A stretch of DNA of 64,000 bases from Acidimicrobiia bacterium (lineage in GTDB: Bacteria > Actinomycetota > Acidimicrobiia > Acidimicrobiales > Bin134), in the NCBI GenBank assembly GCA_022826705.1, contig JAJDUJ010000010.1, forward strand, positions 62,001 to 126,000, in the 5' to 3' direction. Positions within the stretch are counted from its first letter, which is position 1; every line of letters begins with the position of its first letter. Below the pieces are notes generated by a model, which was given only the letters and a program-made list of their open reading frames with translations, was not told the origin of the DNA and searched no databases. The position numbers and the translations under genes are program-made. This document shows positions 8,254-15,240 of this stretch, one piece after another.

Positions 8254-9515
8254 TCGAAACCCAATTCACCCCCGATGCGGCCGGTGCCATACCCGGCCCC
8301 GATTGGCTGGCCCGCCGTCGAGTGGCGGCTGCCGAACAGGTGGCTGCCGCGACGATGCCCTCGGTGGAGGAAGAGGTGTGGCGCTACACGCCTATCGGGC
8401 AGTTGGATCTCAGCCGCTATCAGCTGGCCGACGATGGCGGCGGCACTTCGACGGCCTCTGTTCCCGAGCACAGCGCGATGGCCGAAACCAGCAACGGGCG
8501 TCTTGGCGGCGTTGAGCTGCCCGCCGAGGTTGCAGCCCAAGGCGTAGAGGTCCGGCCACTGGGCGAAGGCGACGCTGAGCTGGCCGCCTCGGTAGACGTG
8601 GACATGTTCGCCCTCATGAATGCCGCGTTCTCCGTTGAGCCGCTGCTGGTTCGGGTGCCCCCGGGAGTGAGTGTGGAGGGGCCCATCGTGGTGCGCCATT
8701 GGCTCGACGCTGATGGGGGAGCGGTCTTCCCCCGGCTGATCGTGGACGCTGGGGCCGATTCCTCGGTCGAGGTACTGGAGTTGTACGGCTCAGCCGATAT
8801 CTCTGCGTTCATCAGCCCGGTGATCGAGATCAGAGTAGCTGCCGCCGCCCGAGTGGGGTATCTGGCGGTGCAGGACTTGGGGCCCAAGGTATGGCACATC
8901 GGCTCGCAGGTCAGTCACATCGGCGCGCAGGCCCACCTGCGTTCGTCATCGGCGGCGTTGGGTGGCGAATACGCCCGGACGCGGCTGGACACCCATCTGT
9001 CGGGCCGGGGGGCCACCGGTGATCTGATCTCGCTGTACTTCGGTGATGGCGAGCAGACTCTCGACTTTCGCACCTTTCAAGATCACGCCGCTCCGGACAC
9101 CACCAGCACCCTGCTGTTCAAGGGTGCGGTGGACGACTCCTCCCGGTCGGTATACACCGGGCTGATTCGGGTGCGCCCCGATGCCCGGGGCACCAACGCC
9201 TACCAGACCAACCGCAACATCAAGCTGTCGGAAGATGCCTGGGCCGAGTCGGTGCCCAACCTGGAGATTGAGAACAACGAGGTCCATTGCAGCCACGCAT
9301 CTGCGGTGGGTCCTATCAACAGCGACCAGCTGTTCTACCTAGAAAGCCGGGGGGTGCCCACCGAGACCGCCGAGCGCCTGATTGTTGCCGGGTTCTTCGA
9401 CGAGGTGTTGGATCAATTTCCCGTCCTCGAGGCCGTGCCTGCTGTGCGAGATCGGCTCCAATCCAAAATCGAGGGGTTGGGCCATCGCGGTGTCGATGGT
9501 GAGACCGGGTCATGA
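8250..9515 (+). CDS. sufD: SUF Fe-S cluster assembly protein SufD
   Basis: SufD is the SufB paralogue that completes the SufBC2D scaffold and is needed for iron acquisition in the complex. The protein is 421 residues. The N-terminal helical part (LARRRVAAAEQVAAATMPSVEEEVWRY is the family-typical entry) is followed by a beta-helix with [16 protein letters not shown] and the C-terminal core containing NLEIENNEVHCSHASAVGPI and DQLFYLESRGV; the conserved His of the CSH segment is present. The GTG start overlaps the previous stop and the gene overlaps the Rieske ferredoxin start by 4 bases (ATGA). Confidence 0.95.
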   Translation: MIETQFTPDAAGAIPGPDWLARRRVAAAEQVAAATMPSVEEEVWRYTPIGQLDLSRYQLADDGGGTSTASVPEHSAMAETSNGRLGGVELPAEVAAQGVEVRPLGEGDAELAASVDVDMFALMNAAFSVEPLLVRVPPGVSVEGPIVVRHWLDADGGAVFPRLIVDAGADSSVEVLELYGSADISAFISPVIEIRVAAAARVGYLAVQDLGPKVWHIGSQVSHIGAQAHLRSSSAALGGEYARTRLDTHLSGRGATGDLISLYFGDGEQTLDFRTFQDHAAPDTTSTLLFKGAVDDSSRSVYTGLIRVRPDARGTNAYQTNRNIKLSEDAWAESVPNLEIENNEVHCSHASAVGPINSDQLFYLESRGVPTETAERLIVAGFFDEVLDQFPVLEAVPAVRDRLQSKIEGLGHRGVDGETGS

Positions 9516-9853
9516 ATCCAGAACGAGTGACTCTCTGCTCGCTCGCTGAGGTGGGCGATGGGGAAGCCCGGCGGTTCGACGTCGAGGCCGGCGGTCTGGT
9601 CCACCAGATTGCAGTCATTCGCTTGGGAGACGACCTGTATGCCCTGGGCGACACGTGCAGCCACGCCGATTACTCGCTAGCGGAGGGAGAGGTGGACGCC
9701 GAGGAGGGCACCATCGAGTGCTGGAAGCACGGCAGCCTGTTCAACCTGTCTACGGGGGAGGCTGAGACCTTGCCAGCTACCCGCCCGGTGCCGGTGTATG
9801 ACGTGGGCGTGGAAGACGGCCAAGTCTGGCTAGAGGTCGGCCACGATGAGTGA
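9512..9853 (+). CDS. Rieske [2Fe-2S] ferredoxin in the SUF operon
   Basis: This 113-residue protein is a single Rieske domain of the bacterial ferredoxin/NirD type. The cluster ligands are visible as C-S-H (DTCSHADY) and C-x2-H (IECWKHGS), about 20 residues apart. There is no signal peptide or membrane segment, so it is cytosolic. Sitting between sufD and sufC with 4-base overlap to sufD and 8-base overlap to sufC, it is part of the operon. It could carry electrons for cluster assembly or be a client; electron supply is inference from position. Similar genes occur in other actinobacterial suf clusters. Confidence 0.93.
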   Translation: MNPERVTLCSLAEVGDGEARRFDVEAGGLVHQIAVIRLGDDLYALGDTCSHADYSLAEGEVDAEEGTIECWKHGSLFNLSTGEAETLPATRPVPVYDVGVEDGQVWLEVGHDE

Positions 9854-10652
9854 GCAGCAGGGCGGTCCAGCTATGAGCGAATTGGTCGTTGAGGACCTGC
9901 ATGTCCAAGTCGGCGGGCAAATGGTGCTGAACGGGGTGGACCTGCGGGTGGCGTCCGGCGAAGTCCACGCGGTGATGGGCCCCAACGGCTCGGGGAAGTC
10001 AACCCTGGCCTACGCCATCATGGGCCGTCCCGGCTATGAGGTCACCTCAGGGTCGATCACTCTGAATGATGTTGATCTCGTCGAACTGTCCCCATGGGAG
10101 CGAGCCCACGCCGGGCTGTTCTCCACCCAGCAGTACCCCACCGAGGTCCCGGGTGTGGGTCTGGAGAACATGCTGGAAGAAGCAGTGGAAGCCGCGGGAG
10201 GCGATCGGAGCGCCGTGGAAGCCCAAGTTGCCGCCGAGGCCGAGCTGGTCGACTTCGACCCCGACCTCCTGTACCGCTCGCTAAACGTCGACCTGTCCGG
10301 CGGCGAGATGAAGCGAAGCGAGGCAGTGCAACTCGGCGTGCTCCGCCCCCGAATCGCCATCTTGGACGAGTTGGACAGCGGCCTCGACGTGGACGCTCTT
10401 GCCGCGGTGAGCCACCGGATCGAGCAGGCCACCCATGAGGACAACCTCGGCGTGCTGGCCATCACCCACTTCAGCCGTTTGTTGACTGTGCTCCACGCCG
10501 ATGTGGTCCACATCCTCATCGACGGTGCAATCGCGGAGACCGGAGGCCCAGAGTTGGCCGCCCAGCTGGAGGACACTGGCTACGATCCCTGGATCGACAC
10601 CCGCGCCGAATCACCGGTTGAAATCCATCTAGGAGGCGACCCATGGCCGTAG
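9846..10652 (+). CDS. sufC: SufC-type ATPase, divergent copy
   Basis: SufC is the ABC-type ATPase that drives conformational change in the SufBCD scaffold. This 268-residue copy has Walker A GPNGSGKST, signature LSGGEMKRSEAVQLG, Walker B AILDELDSGLD with the catalytic Glu, and the switch His in ITHFSR. It departs from the classic family text: STQQYPTEVPGV instead of AFQYPxExPGV at the Q-loop, SGGEMKR instead of SGGEKKR, and DELDSGLD instead of DE[ST]DSGLD. A second, more canonical SufC is at 18240-18998. The ATG at 9846 overlaps the Rieske gene by 8 bases; an internal ATG at 9873 is an alternative start. Confidence 0.92.
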   Translation: MSEQQGGPAMSELVVEDLHVQVGGQMVLNGVDLRVASGEVHAVMGPNGSGKSTLAYAIMGRPGYEVTSGSITLNDVDLVELSPWERAHAGLFSTQQYPTEVPGVGLENMLEEAVEAAGGDRSAVEAQVAAEAELVDFDPDLLYRSLNVDLSGGEMKRSEAVQLGVLRPRIAILDELDSGLDVDALAAVSHRIEQATHEDNLGVLAITHFSRLLTVLHADVVHILIDGAIAETGGPELAAQLEDTGYDPWIDTRAESPVEIHLGGDPWP

Positions 10653-10942
10653 ACGCCGATGCCAAGAGACTGCTCAGCGACGAGGAGATCGCCGCCGCCT
10701 TGGAAGACCTGCCCGGATGGGAGCGCCAAGGAGACAAGCTGGCGGCAACTTTCAACTTCTCAGACTTCTCCGAAGCCTTCGGCTTCATGTCCCGAGTAGC
10801 ACTGATCTCCGAGCGCCTCTTTCACCACCCCGAGTGGTCCAACGTCTGGTCCACCGTAGAGATCGCCATAACCAACCACGCCGCCGGTGGCCTCACTGAG
10901 CTGGATCTCGAATTCGCCCGCCGCGTCAACGCCCTGGTCTGA
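10643..10942 (+). CDS. Pterin-4a-carbinolamine dehydratase
   Basis: This 99-residue protein is a pterin-4a-carbinolamine dehydratase (PhhB/PCD family), which recycles oxidised tetrahydropterin after aromatic amino-acid hydroxylation; related proteins also act in molybdopterin metabolism. The family pattern is present: LPGWERQGDKLAATFNFSDF, FMSRVALISERLFHHPEWSNVWSTVEI (the H-H-P and downstream His) and TNHAAGGLTELDLEFA. The start overlaps the sufC stop by 10 bases, so it is the last gene of SUF operon 1. No pterin-dependent hydroxylase is in the window, so the reason for its linkage to SUF is unknown. Confidence 0.92.
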   Translation: MAVDADAKRLLSDEEIAAALEDLPGWERQGDKLAATFNFSDFSEAFGFMSRVALISERLFHHPEWSNVWSTVEIAITNHAAGGLTELDLEFARRVNALV

Positions 10943-10962
10943 AGCAGAGACTCAGACGAATT

Positions 10963-10983
10963 GGTCTGCCTGATCAGACTTTT
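10963..10983 (+). terminator. Putative terminator after SUF operon 1
   Basis: GTCTG (10964-10968) and CAGAC (10975-10979) form a short stem with loop CCTGAT, followed by TTTT. Upstream, GTCTGA (10938-10943) can also pair with TCAGAC (10952-10957). The stem is short and overlaps the vapC stop codon on the opposite strand. Confidence 0.35.
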
Positions 10984-11390
10984 CCTGTGAAAGGGTTGAG
11001 CACTGGGACTTTGAGATGTTCGAAGTCGCGGGTGTTTCTTGTGACCACGGTGAGTCGGTGGACGATGGCGACGGCGGCGATCAGGGCATCTTGTAGCAGG
11101 TTGTCGGCTTGCCGGTGCATCAGCCGGGCCCATTCGCGAAATGCGGCCGCGTCTACTGGCAGAACTTCGTAGGCATCTAGCACCCGCTCCAGCCAGGTCT
11201 CAATCTCTTCGGCCTTGTCCGGGTCTTGCTCGCGGGTGATTTCGATACCGGCTTGAATCTCGCCGATTGTGACCGATGAGAGATGAAGCTGATCGGCAGG
11301 GATGTCCTGTATCCAGTTCAGCACCGATTGGTGGGGACGAGGGCGACGTAGCTCGGAGACCACATTGGTATCGAGGAGGTACATGGGCAA
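10974..11390 (-). CDS. vapC: PIN-domain toxin VapC
   Basis: This 138-residue PIN-domain ribonuclease is the toxin of a type II toxin-antitoxin module; VapC toxins cleave tRNA or rRNA. The acidic catalytic residues are visible: Asp in MYLLDTNVVSEL at the N-terminus, Glu in VTIGEIQAG, Asp in NLLQDALIAA, and Asp in TRNTRDFEHL near the end. The order antitoxin then toxin with a 3-base gap is standard, and the pair is probably co-transcribed from the operator at 11680-11715. It converges with the end of SUF operon 1. Confidence 0.93.
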   Translation of the reverse strand: MPMYLLDTNVVSELRRPRPHQSVLNWIQDIPADQLHLSSVTIGEIQAGIEITREQDPDKAEEIETWLERVLDAYEVLPVDAAAFREWARLMHRQADNLLQDALIAAVAIVHRLTVVTRNTRDFEHLKVPVLNPFTGKV

Positions 11391-11393
11391 GGA

Positions 11394-11657
11394 CTAGTCG
11401 AAGGACAGCGGTGCTCGTTGACGGAGTTCCTGTCGCGGCGGGATCAACGATTCAGTGCGGGCATCCGGGTCCAGAAGCAACTCTTTAAGGTTCGGCTTAG
11501 CCCTGCCAATCAGTCGGCGCCACTGGTCGATAGGGACCACCACCGCCGTCTCTACCCCCCGCTTAGTCACAACCTGAGGACCTTCAGCAAGGCTGGTTTC
11601 CAGCAACTCGCTGAATCGAGCCTTCGCCTCCTGCACCTGCCAGACCTTTTCTTCCAT
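11394..11657 (-). CDS. Phd/YefM-type antitoxin
   Basis: This 87-residue antitoxin of the Phd/YefM family pairs with the PIN toxin immediately downstream. The N-terminal DNA-binding part VWQVQEAKARFSELLETSL and VVTKRGVETAVVVPIDQWRRL fit the family; the C-terminal third would wrap the toxin. The ATG at 11657 is preferred over the in-frame ATG at 11672 because GGAGG lies 4 bases before it. Such antitoxins repress their own promoter with the toxin as co-repressor, in line with the repeats just upstream. Confidence 0.9.
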   Translation of the reverse strand: MEEKVWQVQEAKARFSELLETSLAEGPQVVTKRGVETAVVVPIDQWRRLIGRAKPNLKELLLDPDARTESLIPPRQELRQRAPLSFD

Positions 11658-11679
11658 GCTGCCTCCGGTCATAAACTAT

Positions 11680-11715
11680 CTAGTCAGCACACTAGTCAGA
11701 ATACTGATCAGCATA
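11680..11715 (-). promoter_or_regulatory. Three 12-bp repeats, likely antitoxin operator
   Basis: CTAGTCAGCACA, CTAGTCAGAATA and CTGATCAGCATA follow one another exactly every 12 bases, starting at 11680, 11692 and 11704. They lie 23 bases upstream of the chosen antitoxin start. Their place and regular spacing suggest binding sites for the Phd-type antitoxin. Confidence 0.6.
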
Positions 11716-11736
11716 TATCGGATTTAGGCAATGCAG

Positions 11737-12183
11737 CTAGAAGCACGAGGCGAGGCCTTGCATCTCCGTTTCGACCTGGCCTTGGAGCCAGTCTCCGAGA
11801 TATTGCTCGGCTAGGCAAAAGGGTCCCTTAAAGTTGAACTCGTAGGAATGGGTCACGTCGGTGGTCCCGTCTTGGCACTCGTGGCAAGCGATCGTCCCGG
11901 TGAAATCGAAAACCAGCCGGGCTGGTTGGCGGGGTGCCGCCGTGAAGGTCAGCTTGGTCCAGGGTTCCAAAATGAAATCTTGCCGGTCTGGTGCCGGTGG
12001 CAAGCCCTTAACCTTGCCCCAGATTATTGCCGAACCCCGCCCCTGGTCATCTGGGCCTTCCACAGAACGCACTCGCTTGATCTTGGGGTCAAACTGGCGG
12101 TACTGATCCAAGTCGAGCACGAACTCCAAGACATCCTGCGGACTCGCTCCCACATTCACCGTTGCTTGCGCGGTGATGGTCAC
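11737..12183 (-). CDS. SRPBCC (START-like) domain protein
   Basis: This protein of about 148 residues has the SRPBCC/polyketide-cyclase-like fold used to hold hydrophobic ligands. It begins with the typical ITAQATVNVGASPQDVLEFVLDLDQYRQF strand-helix entry, followed by a beta-rich middle (GRGSAIIWGKVKG, LTFTAAP, VFDFTGTIAC, DVTHSYEFNF) and a long C-terminal helix (EQYLGDWLQGQVETEM). The GTG at 12183 gives the usual N-terminus; an ATG at 12222 would add 13 residues. No ligand can be inferred. GC content of this stretch is lower than in the flanking SUF genes, as in other accessory genes here. Confidence 0.8.
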   Translation of the reverse strand: MTITAQATVNVGASPQDVLEFVLDLDQYRQFDPKIKRVRSVEGPDDQGRGSAIIWGKVKGLPPAPDRQDFILEPWTKLTFTAAPRQPARLVFDFTGTIACHECQDGTTDVTHSYEFNFKGPFCLAEQYLGDWLQGQVETEMQGLASCF

Positions 12184-12215
12184 ACCTAGAAAGTAGCCAG
12201 TATGAGTGGGTCTTC

Positions 12216-12410
12216 TCAGCAATGCTGAATTTTCGTATGCCTCAGTTCAGCTAGAGCCTCAGATGTGGCCTCCAGCGCGGCCAGCCGCTCCGCGGCCTTG
12301 ACGTCGTGGCTGGCGGCACGCTTGGAGGATTGCAATTCCTCTCGGACGATCCGCTCGGCAGCGACCGCATTGTGCTGGCGCGCCATCTTGGCCACCGCTT
12401 GAGACTTCAT
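12216..12410 (-). CDS. Small helical protein, uncertain
   Basis: A 64-residue reading frame rich in Ala, Glu, Arg and Lys (VREELQSSKRAASHDVKAAERLAALEATSEAL) would form one long amphipathic helix. It starts 14 bases after the stop of the acetyltransferase-like gene on the same strand with a weak GGGTGG upstream. No family is recognised, and it may be spurious. Confidence 0.35.
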   Translation of the reverse strand: MKSQAVAKMARQHNAVAAERIVREELQSSKRAASHDVKAAERLAALEATSEALAELRHTKIQHC

Positions 12411-12423
12411 CGCCGCCACCCCG

Positions 12424-13233
12424 CTATTTTGCGAGCAGAACAACCTGGAGATGGAACTCCTCTGCTTCCAGCACTTTGCGAAGCTCGTCATCGTTGCTGG
12501 CAGAAACCACAACGAGTTGGGTATCTCCGCGAGTGCTAGCTCCGGATTGGGCCAAGTTCAGAGCAACCCCTCGATCAGGGCCGCCGATCTGATCCACTAC
12601 GCAGGTCGGTCCACCGGGGTCATAGATCGGTGGTTCGACACTGGGAGACCCGATGGCGTAGTTACCCCTCTCATCACTGACTACCAACGAACCAGGAATC
12701 GCGGGGTCGAAGGCGACTCCTCCGAACGTGTGTGCTGGCCCATCTGGTCTGTGCTCTGGAATGTTTGAGGCTTCCGCGACTTGGGATGTGTCAGCTTCTG
12801 GAGGGCGTTCATCCATCAGCTTGTTCCAGTACGACGAGATCGGCGTTGCCCCCACCGAGGAGAGCGCGTCGATGCGGTCAGAATCGTGGGGAGACACACA
12901 CGTCACCCACCGGGTTGAGCCCAGGTCGCCGGTCAGGAGTTCGGCCACTCCTTCCCAGAGCAGGGGATTCTGCAAACACAAGTCATCAACCCATACGTGA
13001 TGGGGTTGCTTGGCTAGTCGAAAGAAGCCAACAACAGTGCCATCGTGGACGAACACGCTTGCGTGCTGATCGGGAGATCCAACCGCAAATTCCAAGAACT
13101 GTGCGTGCGCCTCATCAGCCCCAGCCCGAGGCCGAAAATACACCGGCGACCAAGTGGCAAGCTGACTACGCATCGCCGACGTCAGCTCCAGGATCTCAGC
13201 AAGGTCTTCTGCCTGTGCATCTCGCACTCTCAT
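12424..13233 (-). CDS. GNAT-like acetyltransferase domain protein
   Basis: This 269-residue protein begins like a GNAT N-acetyltransferase: MRVRDAQAEDLAEILELTSAM, then HASVFVHDGTVVGFFRLA (the strand 2-3 hairpin) and HHVWVDDLCL (strand 4). The acetyl-CoA loop R/Q-x-x-G-x-G/A is not clear. The C-terminal 120 residues do not match a family known to me. The ATG follows GGGAGGGG at 7 bases, a strong Shine-Dalgarno. Substrate unknown; moderate GC and position in the accessory block suggest acquisition. Confidence 0.6.
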   Translation of the reverse strand: MRVRDAQAEDLAEILELTSAMRSQLATWSPVYFRPRAGADEAHAQFLEFAVGSPDQHASVFVHDGTVVGFFRLAKQPHHVWVDDLCLQNPLLWEGVAELLTGDLGSTRWVTCVSPHDSDRIDALSSVGATPISSYWNKLMDERPPEADTSQVAEASNIPEHRPDGPAHTFGGVAFDPAIPGSLVVSDERGNYAIGSPSVEPPIYDPGGPTCVVDQIGGPDRGVALNLAQSGASTRGDTQLVVVSASNDDELRKVLEAEEFHLQVVLLAK

Positions 13234-13291
13234 GGGCAGTCCCCTCCCTGGCCGTGGATGATCGGGTGGGTTTCCGAAGCTTCGCCCGTCA

Positions 13292-13822
13292 TTATTGCGG
13301 CCAAGAGTCGAGGTCTACTCGCAGGCTGCCATCGAGGAGGGCGGCTCTGCATGCCTCGATGACCTGTTCGGCCGGTGCGTCCGACGAGATGACATGAGAC
13401 TCAAGCTCTCCCAGGTCGGCGAACTGGTCGTACATGGTTTCGGCACCAGAGGTCTCGGGCGTATCGCCACGCCCCTGCACTCGTTGCGACGCCGTGGCGC
13501 GCTTCGGTCGCAGCACGAGGTACTGCACACGGATTTCACGATCGCCAAGGCGTCGGGCAACCAGACCTAGGAACCACGGCCCGACAATTCCATCCCAGAC
13601 GACCGTGTAGCCGGCATCGACATATGCAGCCGCAGCGTCCGCGACGGCCACCATTACGGCAGCATTCTGGCCGTGCGCCTCCGGTAGCCATGGTGCAACA
13701 AACCCGGACCGGATGGACCTAAAGAACCAGTCCGACTCCAGATGGACACCTCGCTCGTAACTCAAAGCGAGAGCGGCGCTCACGGTCGTCTTCCCCGAGC
13801 CCGGCGGGCCTGACACGATCAC
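13292..13822 (-). CDS. P-loop kinase-like protein (AAA_33 / CPT-like)
   Basis: This protein of about 176 residues is a small P-loop kinase. Walker A is GPPGSGKTT at the N-terminus. HLESDWFF carries the Asp seen after strand 2 in chloramphenicol phosphotransferase-like and zeta-toxin-like kinases, VVWDGIVGPW is the third strand, and REIRVQYLVLRPKRATASQR supplies the lid arginines. The substrate is unknown. Two GTG starts are possible: 13840, and 13822, which has GAGGAG five bases upstream and is chosen. It lies 58 bases upstream of the acetyltransferase-like gene on the same strand. Confidence 0.72.
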   Translation of the reverse strand: MIVSGPPGSGKTTVSAALALSYERGVHLESDWFFRSIRSGFVAPWLPEAHGQNAAVMVAVADAAAAYVDAGYTVVWDGIVGPWFLGLVARRLGDREIRVQYLVLRPKRATASQRVQGRGDTPETSGAETMYDQFADLGELESHVISSDAPAEQVIEACRAALLDGSLRVDLDSWPQ

Positions 13823-13906
13823 TACTTCTCCTCGGGTCACGGAGAGTGAATGTAGGCGATAGCAGTTACAACTCCTTGGCGTTTCTTGAGGCAGCCGGAG
13901 TCAGCT

Positions 13907-14470
13907 TTAGTCGAAGGCCAGGGTTTCGCAGCGTTGGAGGGCTCGGTCTGCGGCGGCGCGGTCGGGGATGAGGATGGCGGTGAGCCAGACGCCGTTTTGC
14001 TCTATGAGGATGTCGGCGGCTCGGCGTTCGATGTCGGCTCGGGGGAGGTCGGGGCGGGCGGCGGCGATGAGTTCGGCGAGCTGTTCGAGATAGCGGCGCT
14101 GGGCGGTTTGGTTGATGTCGGCGAACTGGGGGTCGACACCGGCCAGTGACCAGAGCTGGAGCCGCAGGCTCAGGTAGTCGGGGGCGAGGAATGCGGGGTC
14201 GAGGGCTCGTTGCAGGCAGTAGCGGAGCTGTTCGGCGGCATCCGCGTTGGGTGGGGGAGTGACCAGCTCCAAGTCTTGGTCGCCTACCCGTCGCAGGGCT
14301 GCGCAAATGAGCGATGTCTTGTTGTCGAAGTGGTAGTTGGCCAGGCCCACTGCGACGCCGGCCTCCCGGGCCACGGCCCGCATGCTGACCCCGGCGATGC
14401 CCTCCCGGGCCAGAACCGCAAGGGTGGCATCCAAGATCCGCTCGTCGGCCATGACCAATGTGTCGGCCAC
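13907..14470 (-). CDS. TetR-family transcriptional regulator
   Basis: This protein of about 187 residues has an N-terminal TetR helix-turn-helix: ILDATLAVLAREGIAGVSMRAVAREAGVAVGLANYHFDNKTSL with the usual YHF followed by a helix. The C-terminal all-helical half would bind an unknown ligand. It starts 2 bases after the SDR stop (GTG at 14470; ATG at 14452 is an alternative), so it is the third gene of the Rieske oxygenase / SDR / TetR operon. The perfect palindrome TTGAACG-AC-CGTTCAA upstream of the operon is a suitable operator, so self-repression plus control of the two enzymes is likely. Confidence 0.88.
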   Translation of the reverse strand: MADTLVMADERILDATLAVLAREGIAGVSMRAVAREAGVAVGLANYHFDNKTSLICAALRRVGDQDLELVTPPPNADAAEQLRYCLQRALDPAFLAPDYLSLRLQLWSLAGVDPQFADINQTAQRRYLEQLAELIAAARPDLPRADIERRAADILIEQNGVWLTAILIPDRAAADRALQRCETLAFD

Positions 14471-14472
14471 GG

Positions 14473-15240
14473 TCAGAATCTCATTTGCTGGATCTGGGCG
14501 GAGAGGCCGCCGTCGAGCACCCACAGCTGGCCAGTGGCGTAGCGGGCCTCATCGGAGACGAGCCAGTGGACCAGGTTGGCCATATCGGTAGGGGTGCCGA
14601 TGGTGCCGAGCGGGTGGATTCGCCTGGCTTCGGCGTGGGCATCCGCTAAATCGACATGATCAGGGTAGAACTGCTCCAGCATCGGGGTGTCGATGTAGCC
14701 GGGGCAGATGGCGTTGACCCGGATGCCCTCACGACCATGGTCGCAGGCCATCGCCTTGGTCAAAGCGTGCACTGCCCCTTTGGTGGCGCAATAGGCGGCC
14801 AGCTTGGGGTCGGCGATGAAGCCGTCGTAGGAGCCGAAGTTCACGATCGACGCATGGTCTGACCGGCGCAGCAGCGGCAGGGCGTGCTTCGAGGTCAGGA
14901 ACGTACCGGTCACGTTGATGGCGAAGATGCGATCCCACTCCTCGAGCGACGTGTCTTCGACGGTCTTCTCGATCTCGATGCCGGCTGCGTTGACCACGAT
15001 GTCGAGGCGGCCCCGAGCCGACTCAATGGCAGCGATGCCGGCGATGACCTCGTCTTCGGAGGTGACATCGAACCGGAGGAATTCCCCAGCCGGGGGCTCG
15101 CCCTCCACACCTCCGTCGTCGCTGAGTCCGGCGGCGTAAACGTGGGCACCCTCGTCAACGAAGCGGCGGCAGACGGCCCGACCCGCCCCACCCCGGCCGC
15201 CGGTCACCAAGGCGACCCGTCCTTCCAACGTTCCGGTCAT
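14473..15240 (-). CDS. SDR-family oxidoreductase
   Basis: This 255-residue classical short-chain dehydrogenase/reductase uses NAD(P). The cofactor motif is TGGRGGAGR, NAAG is present, and the catalytic Ser-Tyr-Lys set is seen in SIVNFGSYDG and YCATKG. The C-terminal part reads RVNAICPGYIDTPM and ends with ATGQLWVLDGG. Its ATG overlaps the Rieske oxygenase stop by 4 bases, so the two enzymes are translationally coupled. A dihydrodiol or alcohol product of the oxygenase is the natural substrate (inference). Confidence 0.93.
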   Translation of the reverse strand: MTGTLEGRVALVTGGRGGAGRAVCRRFVDEGAHVYAAGLSDDGGVEGEPPAGEFLRFDVTSEDEVIAGIAAIESARGRLDIVVNAAGIEIEKTVEDTSLEEWDRIFAINVTGTFLTSKHALPLLRRSDHASIVNFGSYDGFIADPKLAAYCATKGAVHALTKAMACDHGREGIRVNAICPGYIDTPMLEQFYPDHVDLADAHAEARRIHPLGTIGTPTDMANLVHWLVSDEARYATGQLWVLDGGLSAQIQQMRF

